DNA from: Chitinophaga agrisoli
GTDB taxonomy: Bacteria; Bacteroidota; Bacteroidia; Chitinophagales; Chitinophagaceae
Length of the DNA: 64,000 nt
Assembly: GCF_008386695.1 (NCBI RefSeq)
Contig: NZ_VUOC01000001.1
Location: forward strand, 470,347-534,346
Direction: 5' to 3'
The notes under the pieces: model-generated
Told to the model about the DNA's origin: nothing
Databases searched by the model: none
The model's input: only the letters and a program-made list of their open reading frames with translations
Part shown: positions 46,801 to 55,029 of the stretch, piece after piece
Position numbering within the stretch: the first letter of the stretch is position 1
Layout of the letters: the number at the start of each line of letters is the position of its first letter
Position numbers and translations under genes: made by a program

Positions 46801-49678
46801 CCAGTAATGCGTTATAACCTATATGCACACTGTCAAATGCCACGCCCGGAGCAAATACCAGCTCTGAATGTATACTATCATCCAGCAGACGGAGATCAAG
46901 CAAAGCGGCATTATTATACTCCTGCACCTGTGTGGCGCCATTATATAGCGTAAATGTAAGGCCGGCCAGCAGGCCAGCATCCAGCAAACCAGTGGTGGCA
47001 CCCACGCCAATGCGCAGCGAATCTGCCGCGCCGCTCAACGCGGGGAAGCCAATGCCCTGGAACACACCGCCCAGTAAGCCTATGCCCACGCGCATTTCCG
47101 AAGCGGTGTTCACATCGCTATCCACTGCGTTAGGGCCATTAAGGACGGCACAACCCAAACAAGCCACACCGCTGGTGCCGGAGGACTGCGTAGTAGCAGC
47201 GCCGCAGGTAAGCGTATTCAATGGCCTTACAATTATGGGCACCGCGGTACGGATAAGGCTGTGAAGCCCATCACCCGGAGAAAAGGCTTCTACATAATAG
47301 GTTTTATTGCCGATGAGCGGCGGCGTGGTAAACTCATTACCGGTAAATACGGGAGCACCGCCGGTGGGTGTTTCATACCAGCTGAAGGTTGCATCCGGTA
47401 TGCGCGGAATGCTGGCGCCAAAGCGGGCGGTCTGTCCGGCATCCACGGTATCTGAAGCAGGCGTGATCCTGGTTACCTGTACCGGCATCATGGCGGTAGC
47501 CTCGCATAAGTATAATCCATCTGCCAGGCCTACGACTGAGATCAGGTCCACCTGAGTACCGTCAAAAGTATGGCTGGCAGGGAAAGAGATACGGAAATGA
47601 TTCAACCCGTCAGAGGTCCCTAATAGCTGAAGATTGATGAGTGAGTTGTCCAGGGTAACTGCATCGTTATTGGGCGCATTACCCAGGAATGTCTGTACCC
47701 GGATGCCGCTGAGCAATGATGTATTTGCCAGCAGGTTGGCGCTGGTAGCCATGAACAACACAACGCTGTCACCAGGCTGATATTCCGCCGGGAAGCGGAT
47801 ATACTGTCCCACAGAACTGGCTACGCCCAGGGGCATGCTCAGGAGGGAGCAGGTAGTTGTATCGCCATCTGCTGCTAATGCCGCATCATTTACGCTACAG
47901 AGCGCGCAGGCCACCCCGCCGAAACGTGGACCTTGCTGTTCTATCCCATAGGTCCAGAGCGGCCCGGTACCGCCAGCGACGGTCACCTGTACGGCGGTAC
48001 GCTGGAAGCTGGTTTTCCCGGAGGGGTCCACCCCTTCCACATAATAAGTAGCGTTACGTGTAAGCGGGGGCGTAGTTAACACGCCATTCGCAAATGGCGC
48101 ACCGCCGGTGGGCGAAGTATACCAGTTGAAGGTAGCGCCCGGAATACGTATATCGGGCGTCAGCGTAGCCTGTTTACCATAGTTAACGGTAGCCGGTGAA
48201 GGGTTTACCGTAACCGGTACCATGGCAACGGCCTCATACAGTTTAAGCGGTTCCGCCAGCGAGAGGGATACCGCGGGCGCCAGGTTTATCTGTACCGCAT
48301 CGAAAGTATCTGTTACAGGAATGGTGACTTTGAATTTGCGGTTATTGCCTACGTTAAGGCCCAGCAGTTCCAATCTTACCACGGAGGCATCCAGTCTTAC
48401 CTCATCATTATTTTCAATGGCGGGGCCAAGGATGGCGTTGTGATAGGTCTCTACCGTTATGCCGGGCAACAGCTGACCGGTGAGCAGGTTATCCGCCGTT
48501 TCCATGAACAGCACGATGCTATCACCAGGATAGTATTCGCCGGGGAATTTCACCAGCTGGCCCACGGAGCCCAGCACGCCTATCGGCAGGGAGAACCCGG
48601 ATGCGGTAGTGGTATCTCCATCTACTGCCAGACCAGGATTATTGACACTACATAATGCGCATGCCAGTCCGCCGGTGCGCGGACTGATCTGATCATCGCC
48701 ATAACTCCAGATGGGGCCAGGCGCGCCGGATACCCGGACAGTAACGGGCGTACGCACATAACTGCTGAGGTTATCCGGCGTGGTAGCCTCTATATAGTAG
48801 GTAGTAACATCGGATATGGGCGGAGTGGTAACATTAGCGCCGGTTAATACGGCAGTACCGCCGCTGGGTTGTGTATACCATTTAAAAGTGGCATTGGGCA
48901 GGCGGAGGGAAGCGCCCAGGGAAGCGGTCTGGCCGGATACGATAACGGTGGTATCCGGGTTGGCAATAACGGGTACAACGGCCGCTGCTTCATATACACG
49001 CAGCGAGCCAAGGGCAGCCAGTGCAGCAGAGATATTGATCTGTATTGCGTTGAAGTTATGCTGCATCTGCACCACGGCGCGGAACTTGGGCGTATTACCG
49101 GTACCCAGGCCCAGCAGCTGTGTGTTTACCAGGGCGCCGTTGAGGAAAGTTGCATCATTATTAGAAGTACCGTTATTGTAGCTTACTATATTAATACCGC
49201 CTAACAATTCTGCGGATAGTGCCTGGTTGGGCACTTCGAGGTCGATGGCTACATAATCGCCTGCAAGGTAATCGCCGGGGAAGTTAAGGCGTTGACCCAT
49301 TGAACTGGCGAGTCCAAGGGTGAGTACGAGCCGGGAGGAAGTAGTGGTATCGCCATCTGCTGCCAGTGGCGCTGTTTCTATAAAACAGCCCACGCATAAC
49401 AGCCCGTTTATCTGCGGGCTTTGCGTGGTAGCAAATGTCCATAGGGGGCCTGGCGCGCCGCCTATTCCCATAAGGGGTAATGTTTTTGTAAAGGGAGCAT
49501 AGGGGTGCTCTTTCTGGTAATCCTGCTGCCATGGCTGAAGGCCGGTGGCAGTGGCTGTCTTTGCAACGGGGGCTGTAGCCATAACCGCTGCCTGCGGCAG
49601 CGCCAGCAACCCGACGAAATAAATGACAGCAGGGATAACAGCTCTTAAAGAACTTCGAAGAGTAGCTTTTAGATGCAT
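40895..49678 (-). CDS. Giant T9SS type-B sorted surface protein with Ig-like repeats
   Basis: A 2927-residue secreted protein. Signal peptide to about residue 36. I count 20 Ig-like repeats of the CHU_C-associated kind (core RWYN..TGG..L.TG..FTTP.L...TYYVEA). Interspersed are six modules with a CxxC pair followed by D.D.NT.T, at Cys near residues 93, 338, 590, 841, 1254 and 1758. A fibronectin III-like domain lies at about 2750-2835. The C-terminal sorting domain starts VFVPNLFSPNGDGANDV and ends VVTKKGNVTIIR (TIGR04131 type). It is probably a filamentous surface adhesin or motility protein, with PorP/SprF and PorE-like genes downstream. Confidence 0.93.
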   Translation of the reverse strand: MHLKATLRSSLRAVIPAVIYFVGLLALPQAAVMATAPVAKTATATGLQPWQQDYQKEHPYAPFTKTLPLMGIGGAPGPLWTFATTQSPQINGLLCVGCFIETAPLAADGDTTTSSRLVLTLGLASSMGQRLNFPGDYLAGDYVAIDLEVPNQALSAELLGGINIVSYNNGTSNNDATFLNGALVNTQLLGLGTGNTPKFRAVVQMQHNFNAIQINISAALAALGSLRVYEAAAVVPVIANPDTTVIVSGQTASLGASLRLPNATFKWYTQPSGGTAVLTGANVTTPPISDVTTYYIEATTPDNLSSYVRTPVTVRVSGAPGPIWSYGDDQISPRTGGLACALCSVNNPGLAVDGDTTTASGFSLPIGVLGSVGQLVKFPGEYYPGDSIVLFMETADNLLTGQLLPGITVETYHNAILGPAIENNDEVRLDASVVRLELLGLNVGNNRKFKVTIPVTDTFDAVQINLAPAVSLSLAEPLKLYEAVAMVPVTVNPSPATVNYGKQATLTPDIRIPGATFNWYTSPTGGAPFANGVLTTPPLTRNATYYVEGVDPSGKTSFQRTAVQVTVAGGTGPLWTYGIEQQGPRFGGVACALCSVNDAALAADGDTTTCSLLSMPLGVASSVGQYIRFPAEYQPGDSVVLFMATSANLLANTSLLSGIRVQTFLGNAPNNDAVTLDNSLINLQLLGTSDGLNHFRISFPASHTFDGTQVDLISVVGLADGLYLCEATAMMPVQVTRITPASDTVDAGQTARFGASIPRIPDATFSWYETPTGGAPVFTGNEFTTPPLIGNKTYYVEAFSPGDGLHSLIRTAVPIIVRPLNTLTCGAATTQSSGTSGVACLGCAVLNGPNAVDSDVNTASEMRVGIGLLGGVFQGIGFPALSGAADSLRIGVGATTGLLDAGLLAGLTFTLYNGATQVQEYNNAALLDLRLLDDSIHSELVFAPGVAFDSVHIGYNALLAAISSFNIFYAKVTPPNAGVQDSLVRACPGGGVTLTATTPAGATFRWFKEYSGGTALQTGASFSPGNITTDTVFYVEAVSTGVNGCGSNTRTPVFVKLGLPAVVVDPTHITIDRGQTATFNVVDPNAAYAYRWFRVDSGGTAVDTGAQFITPALDTNTVYYVQADSSTCSSRRTPVYVTISTRPLPPVIIPDTAFVSPGQSATFRIANPDPALSYRWYNVDSGGTILATDTMYITPGITANGRVYAEAVDASGQASRRDSALAMLVNGPNGPLPCTYANAQESPVYAGPLNICLLCGVTEPGSAIDADLNTSTKIRSNIGIGYIGQMLHFQQPGVAGDSLRFILGLPTGLADAQLLGGVRVQAYNSGNPVGNPVFLNGGGLANLALINGNKFQATIPVTATYDAVLVSLGGVLTALSTLEVYNAEQIILPAKPDADSDSLIVCLGSSARIVARDTAGIIVKWYASTNATTALFTGGIFNTPALDQASTTYYIESGRNGCANPQRVPVTVKAVAAPATPQLTAASVTVCVGNTATLSVLNPQVGSIYKWYDAPTGGNLVDSGAVLSIIPPSTGVDTVMYYVAASVGSCSSSSRGAGTVYVGTRCGVGPGADTTTLTLCAGASTTLTVDSVEAGATYRWYNLANDSLVATGNSYTTPALNANASYRLTGAFPGNILDTLRIYEITVASSLAVPTLVAPEIVTTTGSSATFMVANPQGNVMYRWYTAPTGGTPVDTGTSFTTPPLNGDSAKYYVEAITGSCSSPARAVATVRLSDGDGGVPCYAANTTQSPVYTAPISICLLCGVTDANNAVDGDTTTSSKVRSNIGIGYIGQVLNFQQPGKAGDSIRLVLALPGGLADAQLLGGIRVQTYNNGSPAGNPVFLNGGLGLLNLELLSGNKFIATIAAPADYNAVYVSIGGVLTALTTLEVFAAEQHVVPAKPSADTDSLTVCLGSSARLVARDTAGITVKWYATATGGTALFTGGIFNTPPIVQSPTIFYIESSRNGCANPVRIPVTVTGTTCNGNVDTTRITICRGTSTTLSANINEVGFAPHYWYNLADNSLVASAPSYATPVLNSNAAYRLEGTVGAGLRDTLRIFIITVVDPPVVPVLASNAVISCGGPATLSVLNPLPGVTYNWYNTATGGTIINTGATFTVTPPTGADSARYYVEATVGSCASSSRGSGVVRVISNLQPPTFTINDQSTSLGGTVTFTVANPQAGITYTWYNTPTGGTPLAIGTSFTTPPLAGDSAKYYVEASAGPCTSPTRAVVTVRNNGNGGNEGDTTVITICAGSDIMLNAVNPVNGVTYRWYNAANNSLVFTGTSFTTPVLNANVTYKVEATLPGGAKNINQVFQVIVSNNTTPPTVVASIVKVCNGQDATLIVQNPLPGYTYQWFDAATGGSLVFTGPVFTVASVNGNRDYYVQSVLNNKCASATRTKVSIQAGNTPAAPTVVSNNVITCIGSTATFNIQNPDPAVTYRWYNQPNGGSLLAIGTAYTTAGLTATTTFYVEAAFNAGCVSTARTGVTATVVSTIDAPLANGAVICSGQSAVLTVRNPVTGMLYRWYSTSAGGTPLFTGASYTTPARTSNATYYVDAASSGGCISISRTPVNVTVNPVPDVPAVASATVSICPGQTATLQVLNPNAALTYRWYDTPAGGTAVTTGATLNTGPLTANQQYYVEAVNGNSCASNQRTAVSVTVGAPDANDIAVDIPDPECPGTTVTLTASAPSVPGASFRWYNAATGGTLLTTGSSYTTPPLDNTTTYYVEVFTDGGCASTSRKAATITVLEQLATPVVTISDSSATSVTFRWSPITGATRYEVSTNNGASFAPPSSGANGTTHTVGGLSPNQPVTLQVRAVNTNVCQTSELSAGVTGKTSNPAGDQVFVPNLFSPNGDGANDVLKVYGNTIASMELHIYNGWGQQVFQSKDQQQGWDGTMNGRQQPAGVYVYIVKATLQNGAVVTKKGNVTIIR

Positions 49679-50259
49679 AGCAAATAATTGGTTAATATAA
49701 TGCGTTACGGTTTTTACATAGTCATACTATGAATCTAAACTCTGGCAAGGGCTATGGACTTTAGGGCGCTCGTAATACTGTGGGAAGTCTGACGAACAGG
49801 TATTAATTTTTCTACAATCTGTTAAAGGAATGTTAGATGTAACAGGTACGAATGTACTCCGCTGAGGAATAATTGGGAAATTCATTTCATTCAGCGGAAT
49901 GAATACATTCAGCGTATTCAGGATATTCATTTCTGTTCATTTTGTTCATTATAATAAAGGGGTTCTTGTGTGACCGGTTGCCACTTATCCAGGCGGCGCA
50001 GGTATTTACATCAGATGGTTCAGGTATCACTTATTTGAGCAGGCTGTGGATGTTCATTCTTAATAAATGCATGCAGATAACCGCAGTAAGTATCACTGTA
50101 ATATCCGTAGCGCCAGTTAATTGATGGCCCGCAATCGTTAGCATCGCCACTAAAATAAGTGGTGCGCATATGCTGCCGTGTTACCCGCGAAAATGCTGCA
50201 TTTTTTTATCTATGGCGCCGGGAGGTAGCCATGGTGGGTGACTTGGATAGGTGAACCCT
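49679..50259. other. Long spacer upstream of the giant surface-protein gene
   Basis: Contains the promoter region of the giant gene (minus strand) and a patch of short direct repeats around ATTCAGCGTATTCAGGA and ATTCAGCGGAATGAA at about 49880-49925. I see no gene, tRNA or clear operator here. Confidence 0.4.
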
Positions 50260-50338
50260 GCTGAAATGCCCGGTTTAAGGGAGAATATACGGGTTGCACA
50301 CGGGTGTCATATAAGTGGCATATGGATGGCTTATGGAG
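50260..50338 (+). repeat. Dispersed 79-bp intergenic element, copy 2, built of 11-bp units
   Basis: Matches 10637-10715 at 68 of 79 positions without gaps. From 50284 it divides into five 11-bp units of consensus NGCATAYGGRT. Flanks of the two copies show only faint further similarity, so the conserved unit is about 79 bp. Confidence 0.8.
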
Positions 50339-50404
50339 AACAACCTGAAGCGATGCGGCTGAATATGACATTACAAGCGCACCGGTGACCTTTGAACGGA
50401 ATTT

Positions 50405-50492
50405 TATTCTTTGCGGGAATAAACAGGTGCGCGACGTATATATTCCTTTCAGGAATAAAAATTGTGTTATATGTATATTCCTTACAGGAATA
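50405..50492. promoter_or_regulatory. Three evenly spaced 17-bp dyads (possible operator array)
   Basis: Three copies of TATTCYT-NNC-RGGAATA lie at 50405-50421, 50441-50457 and 50476-50492, with starts 36 and 35 bp apart. Arms of the last two are perfect 7-bp complements. Such arrays are typical of repressor sites, and similar ATTCC-N5-GGAAT dyads precede HTH/toxin-type operons, from memory only. The nearest gene is the STAND-type NTPase 360 bp downstream. Confidence 0.55.
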
Positions 50493-50850
50493 AATCGATC
50501 TGTTAATAATAAATTAATGTAGCAAAAAAGTGGAATGAAATTATACCGCAGGGATTTGTATCAGCGTACAGAACGTCATTTTACGGCAGTGCCGAACACC
50601 GGTGTATACTGGAGAAGAGCACGCATTTTGCAGTAAGATCTGCCATCAGCATATAAAGATCTAACCGTTAATTGTTTCCCTGAAAACACCTACGCATACA
50701 CTAACATATATTTAATTAAATATGCGTCTCAGCCGCTATAGCTACTACTTTCTGTCCAATTTAAAAAAATCAAAAATCTAAATACAGAGTATATACGTAA
50801 TTATACTTGAAACCTGAGAGTCATAACCTAAAATCCATTCCGTGCCCCCT

Positions 50851-53412
50851 ATGATAGATCTGTCCTATGATTTTATCATAACGCTACAGCAGGAAGTACT
50901 GCGAAGATTTGGCGTAGAAGTAATGTTACCGGGAGATTGTAAATATCTCTCCCAATCCATCCTGGACGCCACCACGAAACTGGTGAGCGAAACAACCCTC
51001 AAAAGAGTGTTCGGATTTGCTGTGGCCCAACATAGCTTTTCCCGGTATACACTTAATACCTTATCGCAATACTGCAATTATAAGGACTGGGAAGATTTCC
51101 AGAGTCATCATTACAAACAACTCAGCGGCGACCTGACCGTTGATAACAGTAAATGGGCCGACATGAAGAACAAGGCGGACGCGGTTTCCCATTACACCAT
51201 GGTGACGCTGAAGAACCGTTCCGGCATCCCCTACGTATACACGGTTCCGCGGCAATATTGCACCTCGCATATTGAGCGCTTCCTGGAAAGCGATTATGCC
51301 GCTACGGCATTAATAGCGCCGCCCGGCTGGGGTAAGTCCGTAACGTTGGTGCATGTAGCGGAATACTTTTGGTTTGGCAAGGAAGCCCGTTATAAACAGG
51401 ATATCTGCTGGTTCATACACGCACATGCGGCAGGCAGCCTGCTGTTGAAAGGGTTCTCGCTCTCCTCCTGGCTGGATAACCAGCTGAACCTGGGTAGCGG
51501 CGAAAACTTCCGGGAATATTTTGCGAGTCATTTTGATAAAAAGGGCGGCCGCCTGGTGCTGATCATCGACGGGTTTGACGAAATTGCCGTAGCAGGCGAT
51601 AAGCTGCGCCTGATGTATACCAAGCTGGAGGATTTTGTTTATTCCAATGACCTGTTCCCCTGGGTGAAAGTGATCCTTTCCATCCGCAGCAGCACCTGGT
51701 CAGAGATCTTTCAGCACTCCGTACAGTACCCGGCCTTCCGGCGCTACTGGTACCTGGGCGCAGAGATGGACGAGGAGACGAACATCAACCTGCCCCTGCT
51801 CACGGAACAGGAGGTAAAATCCATCCTGTATAATCACCAGTTTGACCCGGCAACGGTGCGTACCTTCAGCGAGCACTTCCTGCAGAAGTTGCGGTATCCG
51901 TATTATCTGCAGTTGTTTTGTCAGCTGAATGCCGGACCGGAACAATCCTTTACCGATGAGCATTTAAGCCTGTTTGAGATCGTTTCGAAATTTATTCATC
52001 AGCGGGTGTTCAGCTCGCAGAGTAATTCGTTTAAAATTAAGATCATTGAGCAGCTGCTGCAACTGCTGGATTACGGACGGGGCGGACAATATACCGATAA
52101 ACTGCTGCTGCTCAACCAAAACCCGGATCATTTTCCGGCGTATAAAGAGCTGCTGGCGGATAATATACTGGTAGAAGAGAACCTGAGCCAGGAGATCATG
52201 TTCCATGTGAAAGTGCGTTTTGCGCATAATTTTCTGCTGGAATATTTTACGGCCATGTATTTTATACAGGAAGGCGGACAGGTAATTAGTGAAACGATGC
52301 TGCAGCGGGTGCTGCAACACCTGCCCCCCTCCTCTTACCGCGCCAGCGTGTTTAAATGGCTGCTGCGTTATGCTATCAGCCATGATCAGCAGGAAGCTAT
52401 CCATAAAATGTTCTATCTGCCGCTGACCAACGTGGAAAAATCTGTACTATTGGAGTACCTGGTGCTGCATTATCAACATGAAGGCGACCGGCTGGTGGAA
52501 CTGAAGACCATTTTCCCGCAGGGGTATTTTAAGAAACATCCGCTGAGCGATTTTATCAGCGAAGATTTTATGCAATTTGGCAAACGGAAGGTGTTACTTG
52601 CGTTGTTGCCCCTGGCGGATGTGCAGGAGGATAAGCTGAAAGTGCGCAGTATCCTTTTTCAGCTGTCGCTGATGCAGCTGGATGCGGAGCAGTGCGAGCT
52701 GGAGCTGAATAATATTAAAAAGATCTGTAGCAAAGATCCACTGGATGAAGGGCTATGGATCACCCCGTATGAAATTTATCTGTTCATTTATGAGTACCTT
52801 AAATTTGGTATTTTGAATGCGGGGATCAAGGAGAAGATTTATAATTACACCCGTTATTGGAGCGGCAGTCCGCAAAGGCCGTTCTCCGTATCCCAGGAGA
52901 TTGTATACCGTAATATGGGGCTGGTTTTTATCTTGCTGGAGGACCATGCGCATCTTTTTAACTTCAGTAAACGGCTGTTTGAGAATTATCCATCTTTACA
53001 ATACAGGAAATCTGATAGCTTGCGGCAAACGCTGCTTTGCTGGCAGGCGTATGCCCAATTGAATATGGGTAATCATCAAACGGCGGAGAAGATATGCCGG
53101 CATGTGGACCAGGTGCTGCGGAAGAATGCGGCGGAGCTGTATAGTGTGAGGCATTTGGAGGCGTTGCAGAAGATCATCCTGGCGAATGTGTATTATAACG
53201 GGCAAGAGTATAATAAAGCGATCCGTGCGGCGGAGGCGGCGATGGAGACTACGCAGAAGCAGGATCTGAAATTGCTGGCGCTGATGAATTTTTCATTACT
53301 TAGTAAGATATACAGGCAGTTGCAGATGGATAAGCAGTTATTTCAGGCGCAACAGCAGGTGGAGTTGATACAGAAAAGTACGTCGTTTAAGCAGGCGGCG
53401 CGGTTGTGGTGA
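50851..53412 (+). CDS. NACHT/STAND-type NTPase with candidate N-terminal HTH-like region and C-terminal helical repeats
   Basis: About 853 residues from the ATG at 50851 (a GTG three codons earlier is possible). Residues 1-90 contain CKYLSQSILDATTKLVSETT followed by LKRVFGF and SRYTLNTLSQYCNYKDWEDF, a pattern I take as a helical, possibly DNA-binding domain. An NTPase follows, with Walker A APPGWGKS at 156-163, Walker B LIIDGFDEI near 237-245 and sensor SIRSSTW. The rest is alpha-helical, ending in TPR-like repeats (about 680-853). Such proteins are signalling or antiphage STAND ATPases; the trigger and effector are unknown. No effector domain is seen at the N-terminus. It stands alone. Confidence 0.75.
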   Translation: MIDLSYDFIITLQQEVLRRFGVEVMLPGDCKYLSQSILDATTKLVSETTLKRVFGFAVAQHSFSRYTLNTLSQYCNYKDWEDFQSHHYKQLSGDLTVDNSKWADMKNKADAVSHYTMVTLKNRSGIPYVYTVPRQYCTSHIERFLESDYAATALIAPPGWGKSVTLVHVAEYFWFGKEARYKQDICWFIHAHAAGSLLLKGFSLSSWLDNQLNLGSGENFREYFASHFDKKGGRLVLIIDGFDEIAVAGDKLRLMYTKLEDFVYSNDLFPWVKVILSIRSSTWSEIFQHSVQYPAFRRYWYLGAEMDEETNINLPLLTEQEVKSILYNHQFDPATVRTFSEHFLQKLRYPYYLQLFCQLNAGPEQSFTDEHLSLFEIVSKFIHQRVFSSQSNSFKIKIIEQLLQLLDYGRGGQYTDKLLLLNQNPDHFPAYKELLADNILVEENLSQEIMFHVKVRFAHNFLLEYFTAMYFIQEGGQVISETMLQRVLQHLPPSSYRASVFKWLLRYAISHDQQEAIHKMFYLPLTNVEKSVLLEYLVLHYQHEGDRLVELKTIFPQGYFKKHPLSDFISEDFMQFGKRKVLLALLPLADVQEDKLKVRSILFQLSLMQLDAEQCELELNNIKKICSKDPLDEGLWITPYEIYLFIYEYLKFGILNAGIKEKIYNYTRYWSGSPQRPFSVSQEIVYRNMGLVFILLEDHAHLFNFSKRLFENYPSLQYRKSDSLRQTLLCWQAYAQLNMGNHQTAEKICRHVDQVLRKNAAELYSVRHLEALQKIILANVYYNGQEYNKAIRAAEAAMETTQKQDLKLLALMNFSLLSKIYRQLQMDKQLFQAQQQVELIQKSTSFKQAARLW

Positions 53413-53540
53413 TTTTTTTGTTTCACCCGCTGTGGATTAATTCCTGGGAGTGTATCCATGTGCTAACAAGCAACCACATTAACATATTGATGGAGAGCAA
53501 CCTAACCCGCTCCCCCTCCCGCACGACATGCAATCTGCGT

Positions 53541-53647
53541 TGCCGGCAGGTTCCGGGGTGGGGCCTTGGCTGGCGCGGCTCTTGCAGCCAAACTGCAAAA
53601 CGAACAACCCGCGGCAGGCGCAGCCCCACAGAGGAACCCTGCCGGCA
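53541..53647. repeat. 107-bp GC-rich imperfect inverted repeat (large stem-loop)
   Basis: The outer arm TGCCGGCAGGTTCC pairs with the complement of GGAACCCTGCCGGCA (one bulge). Inner segments GTGGGGC and GCGCGG find partners GCAGCCCCAC and CCGCGG. A small inner hairpin TTGCAG-CCAAA-CTGCAA is present. The element is much more GC-rich than its surroundings. It may be a structured RNA, a terminator of the STAND gene, or a REP/MITE-like element. Confidence 0.65.
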
Positions 53648-53760
53648 TAGCCTATTCCATCCCCCACTCGCAATACTCCACCCACCGCGCTCCACAGCCT
53701 AATCCCAACCATCAAACACACACCAACATTAATCACCAAACGCCCAACATCAACCTTCGA

Positions 53761-53851
53761 CTATTAACTATTAGCTGTTGACCATTAAGTATTAAGTATC
53801 AAGTATCGACCATTAACCACCAACTATTAACGATCAACCGTTAAGTATCAA
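53761..53851 (+). repeat. Heptanucleotide quasi-tandem array (13 units)
   Basis: Exactly thirteen 7-bp units with consensus NNATTAA or NNATCAA, without an indel. Degenerate traces extend upstream. It is a non-coding spacer of the STAND gene/transglutaminase interval. Confidence 0.75.
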
Positions 53852-54017
53852 CCTATATCTATAACTGTCCATTACTCTGATTCTAAAATAAAACTTCTCC
53901 TTTACCTCTCCCTAAGCCGGATGGCTTATCTCTAGGATAAAATCCGTATTTTAAAATATATTTGTTATTTGGTCTTCTTAAACCGGTACGGCGGGTTGGA
54001 GAAATATTATTATTAGC

Positions 54018-54926
54018 ATGGCGATTGACGAAAGTAAATACAGCAGCTTCCAGCAGTTCCTGCTCAATTTATTGAGCGTGCTTACTGTGCTGCCGCTGGC
54101 GCCCTATCTGAACCGGTATATACCCCAGATCGTGGCCGGGGGCTGGCATCTGGATATGATGGTGGCCATTGTGGCCTCCTTCCTGTTTACGCGGCTGGTG
54201 CTGTGGATATTTAAACCCCTGATCATACCGGTGTTTGTGCTGGTGTGCGGTATATTGGCCTTTAACTATTTTGCGGGCCGGTACAGCTTTTACAATGTGC
54301 TTAATGACTACAAAGGTATGGTGCAGGGTAACTGGGGCGCCAAAGACAGCAAACAGCTGGATATCCTGAGCCTGTACCCACGGCGCGTGGAAACCTATCG
54401 TGATAAAACGGTACGGGGCATCCGCGATAAGATCAATTACCAGGACTCTGTAGTGCGCAACTTTTCTGTGCTGCACTCCCTGGAGAATTTTGATGAGTAC
54501 TTCCCGAAATATGGGAAAACGGTGCGCTTCCTTTCCCTCTTCCACTATATTAATACCCATTTTAAGTATGTGCAGGACGCCCGGCGCGATGAATACTTTG
54601 CCACGGCCCGGGAAACCATTATGAATGGCCTGGGGGGTGATTGTGATGATCATTCCATCCTGATGGTGTCCTGTCTGCAGTCCATTGGGGCCCGCTGCCG
54701 TATCGTACTGGTGCAGGGGCATGCTTATCCGGAACTGTTTTGCGGCGATAAGGCTGATTTTGAAGCCATGAAACAGGCGATCATCACCCTGTTCCCCAGA
54801 CCGGTAGTGCGGGAGATCTATTACCATGAGATGAAGGGCAGCTACTGGATCAATCTGGATTATACGGCGCGGCATCCTGGCGGCCCGTATATGAATGACA
54901 AAGTATATGCACTGATAGAGCTGTAA
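54018..54926 (+). CDS. Transglutaminase-like membrane protein
   Basis: A 302-residue protein with two or three N-terminal membrane segments (about 14-100), then a transglutaminase-like papain-fold domain. The catalytic Cys is in GGDCDDHS, a following His in QGHAYPEL and an Asp in INLDYTARHPGG. In the family such proteins act as peptidases or protein crosslinkers rather than true transglutaminases. It precedes the ClC gene by about 100 bp and may be cotranscribed. Confidence 0.82.
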   Translation: MAIDESKYSSFQQFLLNLLSVLTVLPLAPYLNRYIPQIVAGGWHLDMMVAIVASFLFTRLVLWIFKPLIIPVFVLVCGILAFNYFAGRYSFYNVLNDYKGMVQGNWGAKDSKQLDILSLYPRRVETYRDKTVRGIRDKINYQDSVVRNFSVLHSLENFDEYFPKYGKTVRFLSLFHYINTHFKYVQDARRDEYFATARETIMNGLGGDCDDHSILMVSCLQSIGARCRIVLVQGHAYPELFCGDKADFEAMKQAIITLFPRPVVREIYYHEMKGSYWINLDYTARHPGGPYMNDKVYALIEL

Positions 54927-55029
54927 AAGTCTATCCATGAAATACGTACTGATCAGATACGCCATGATAGATACATCCTGATCGGGCCCCTTTCACCCCG
55001 TTTTAAATCTGCAGGGTTATATTTGCAAC

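Larger units (their letters stand above)
53413..54017. other. 605-bp spacer with two repeat structures
   Basis: Holds a 107-bp GC-rich inverted repeat (53541-53647) and a 7-bp tandem array (53761-53851). Composition differs sharply between the two. No gene is supported; short open frames here lack coding character. Confidence 0.55.

Noticed and set aside
53423-53781. Several short frames on both strands at the GC-rich palindrome
   Set aside because: They are by-products of the GC-rich inverted repeat; Arg/Pro-rich translation without conserved pattern.
53761-53851. Possible CRISPR array
   Set aside because: Units are 7 bp with no spacers; no cas genes in the window.
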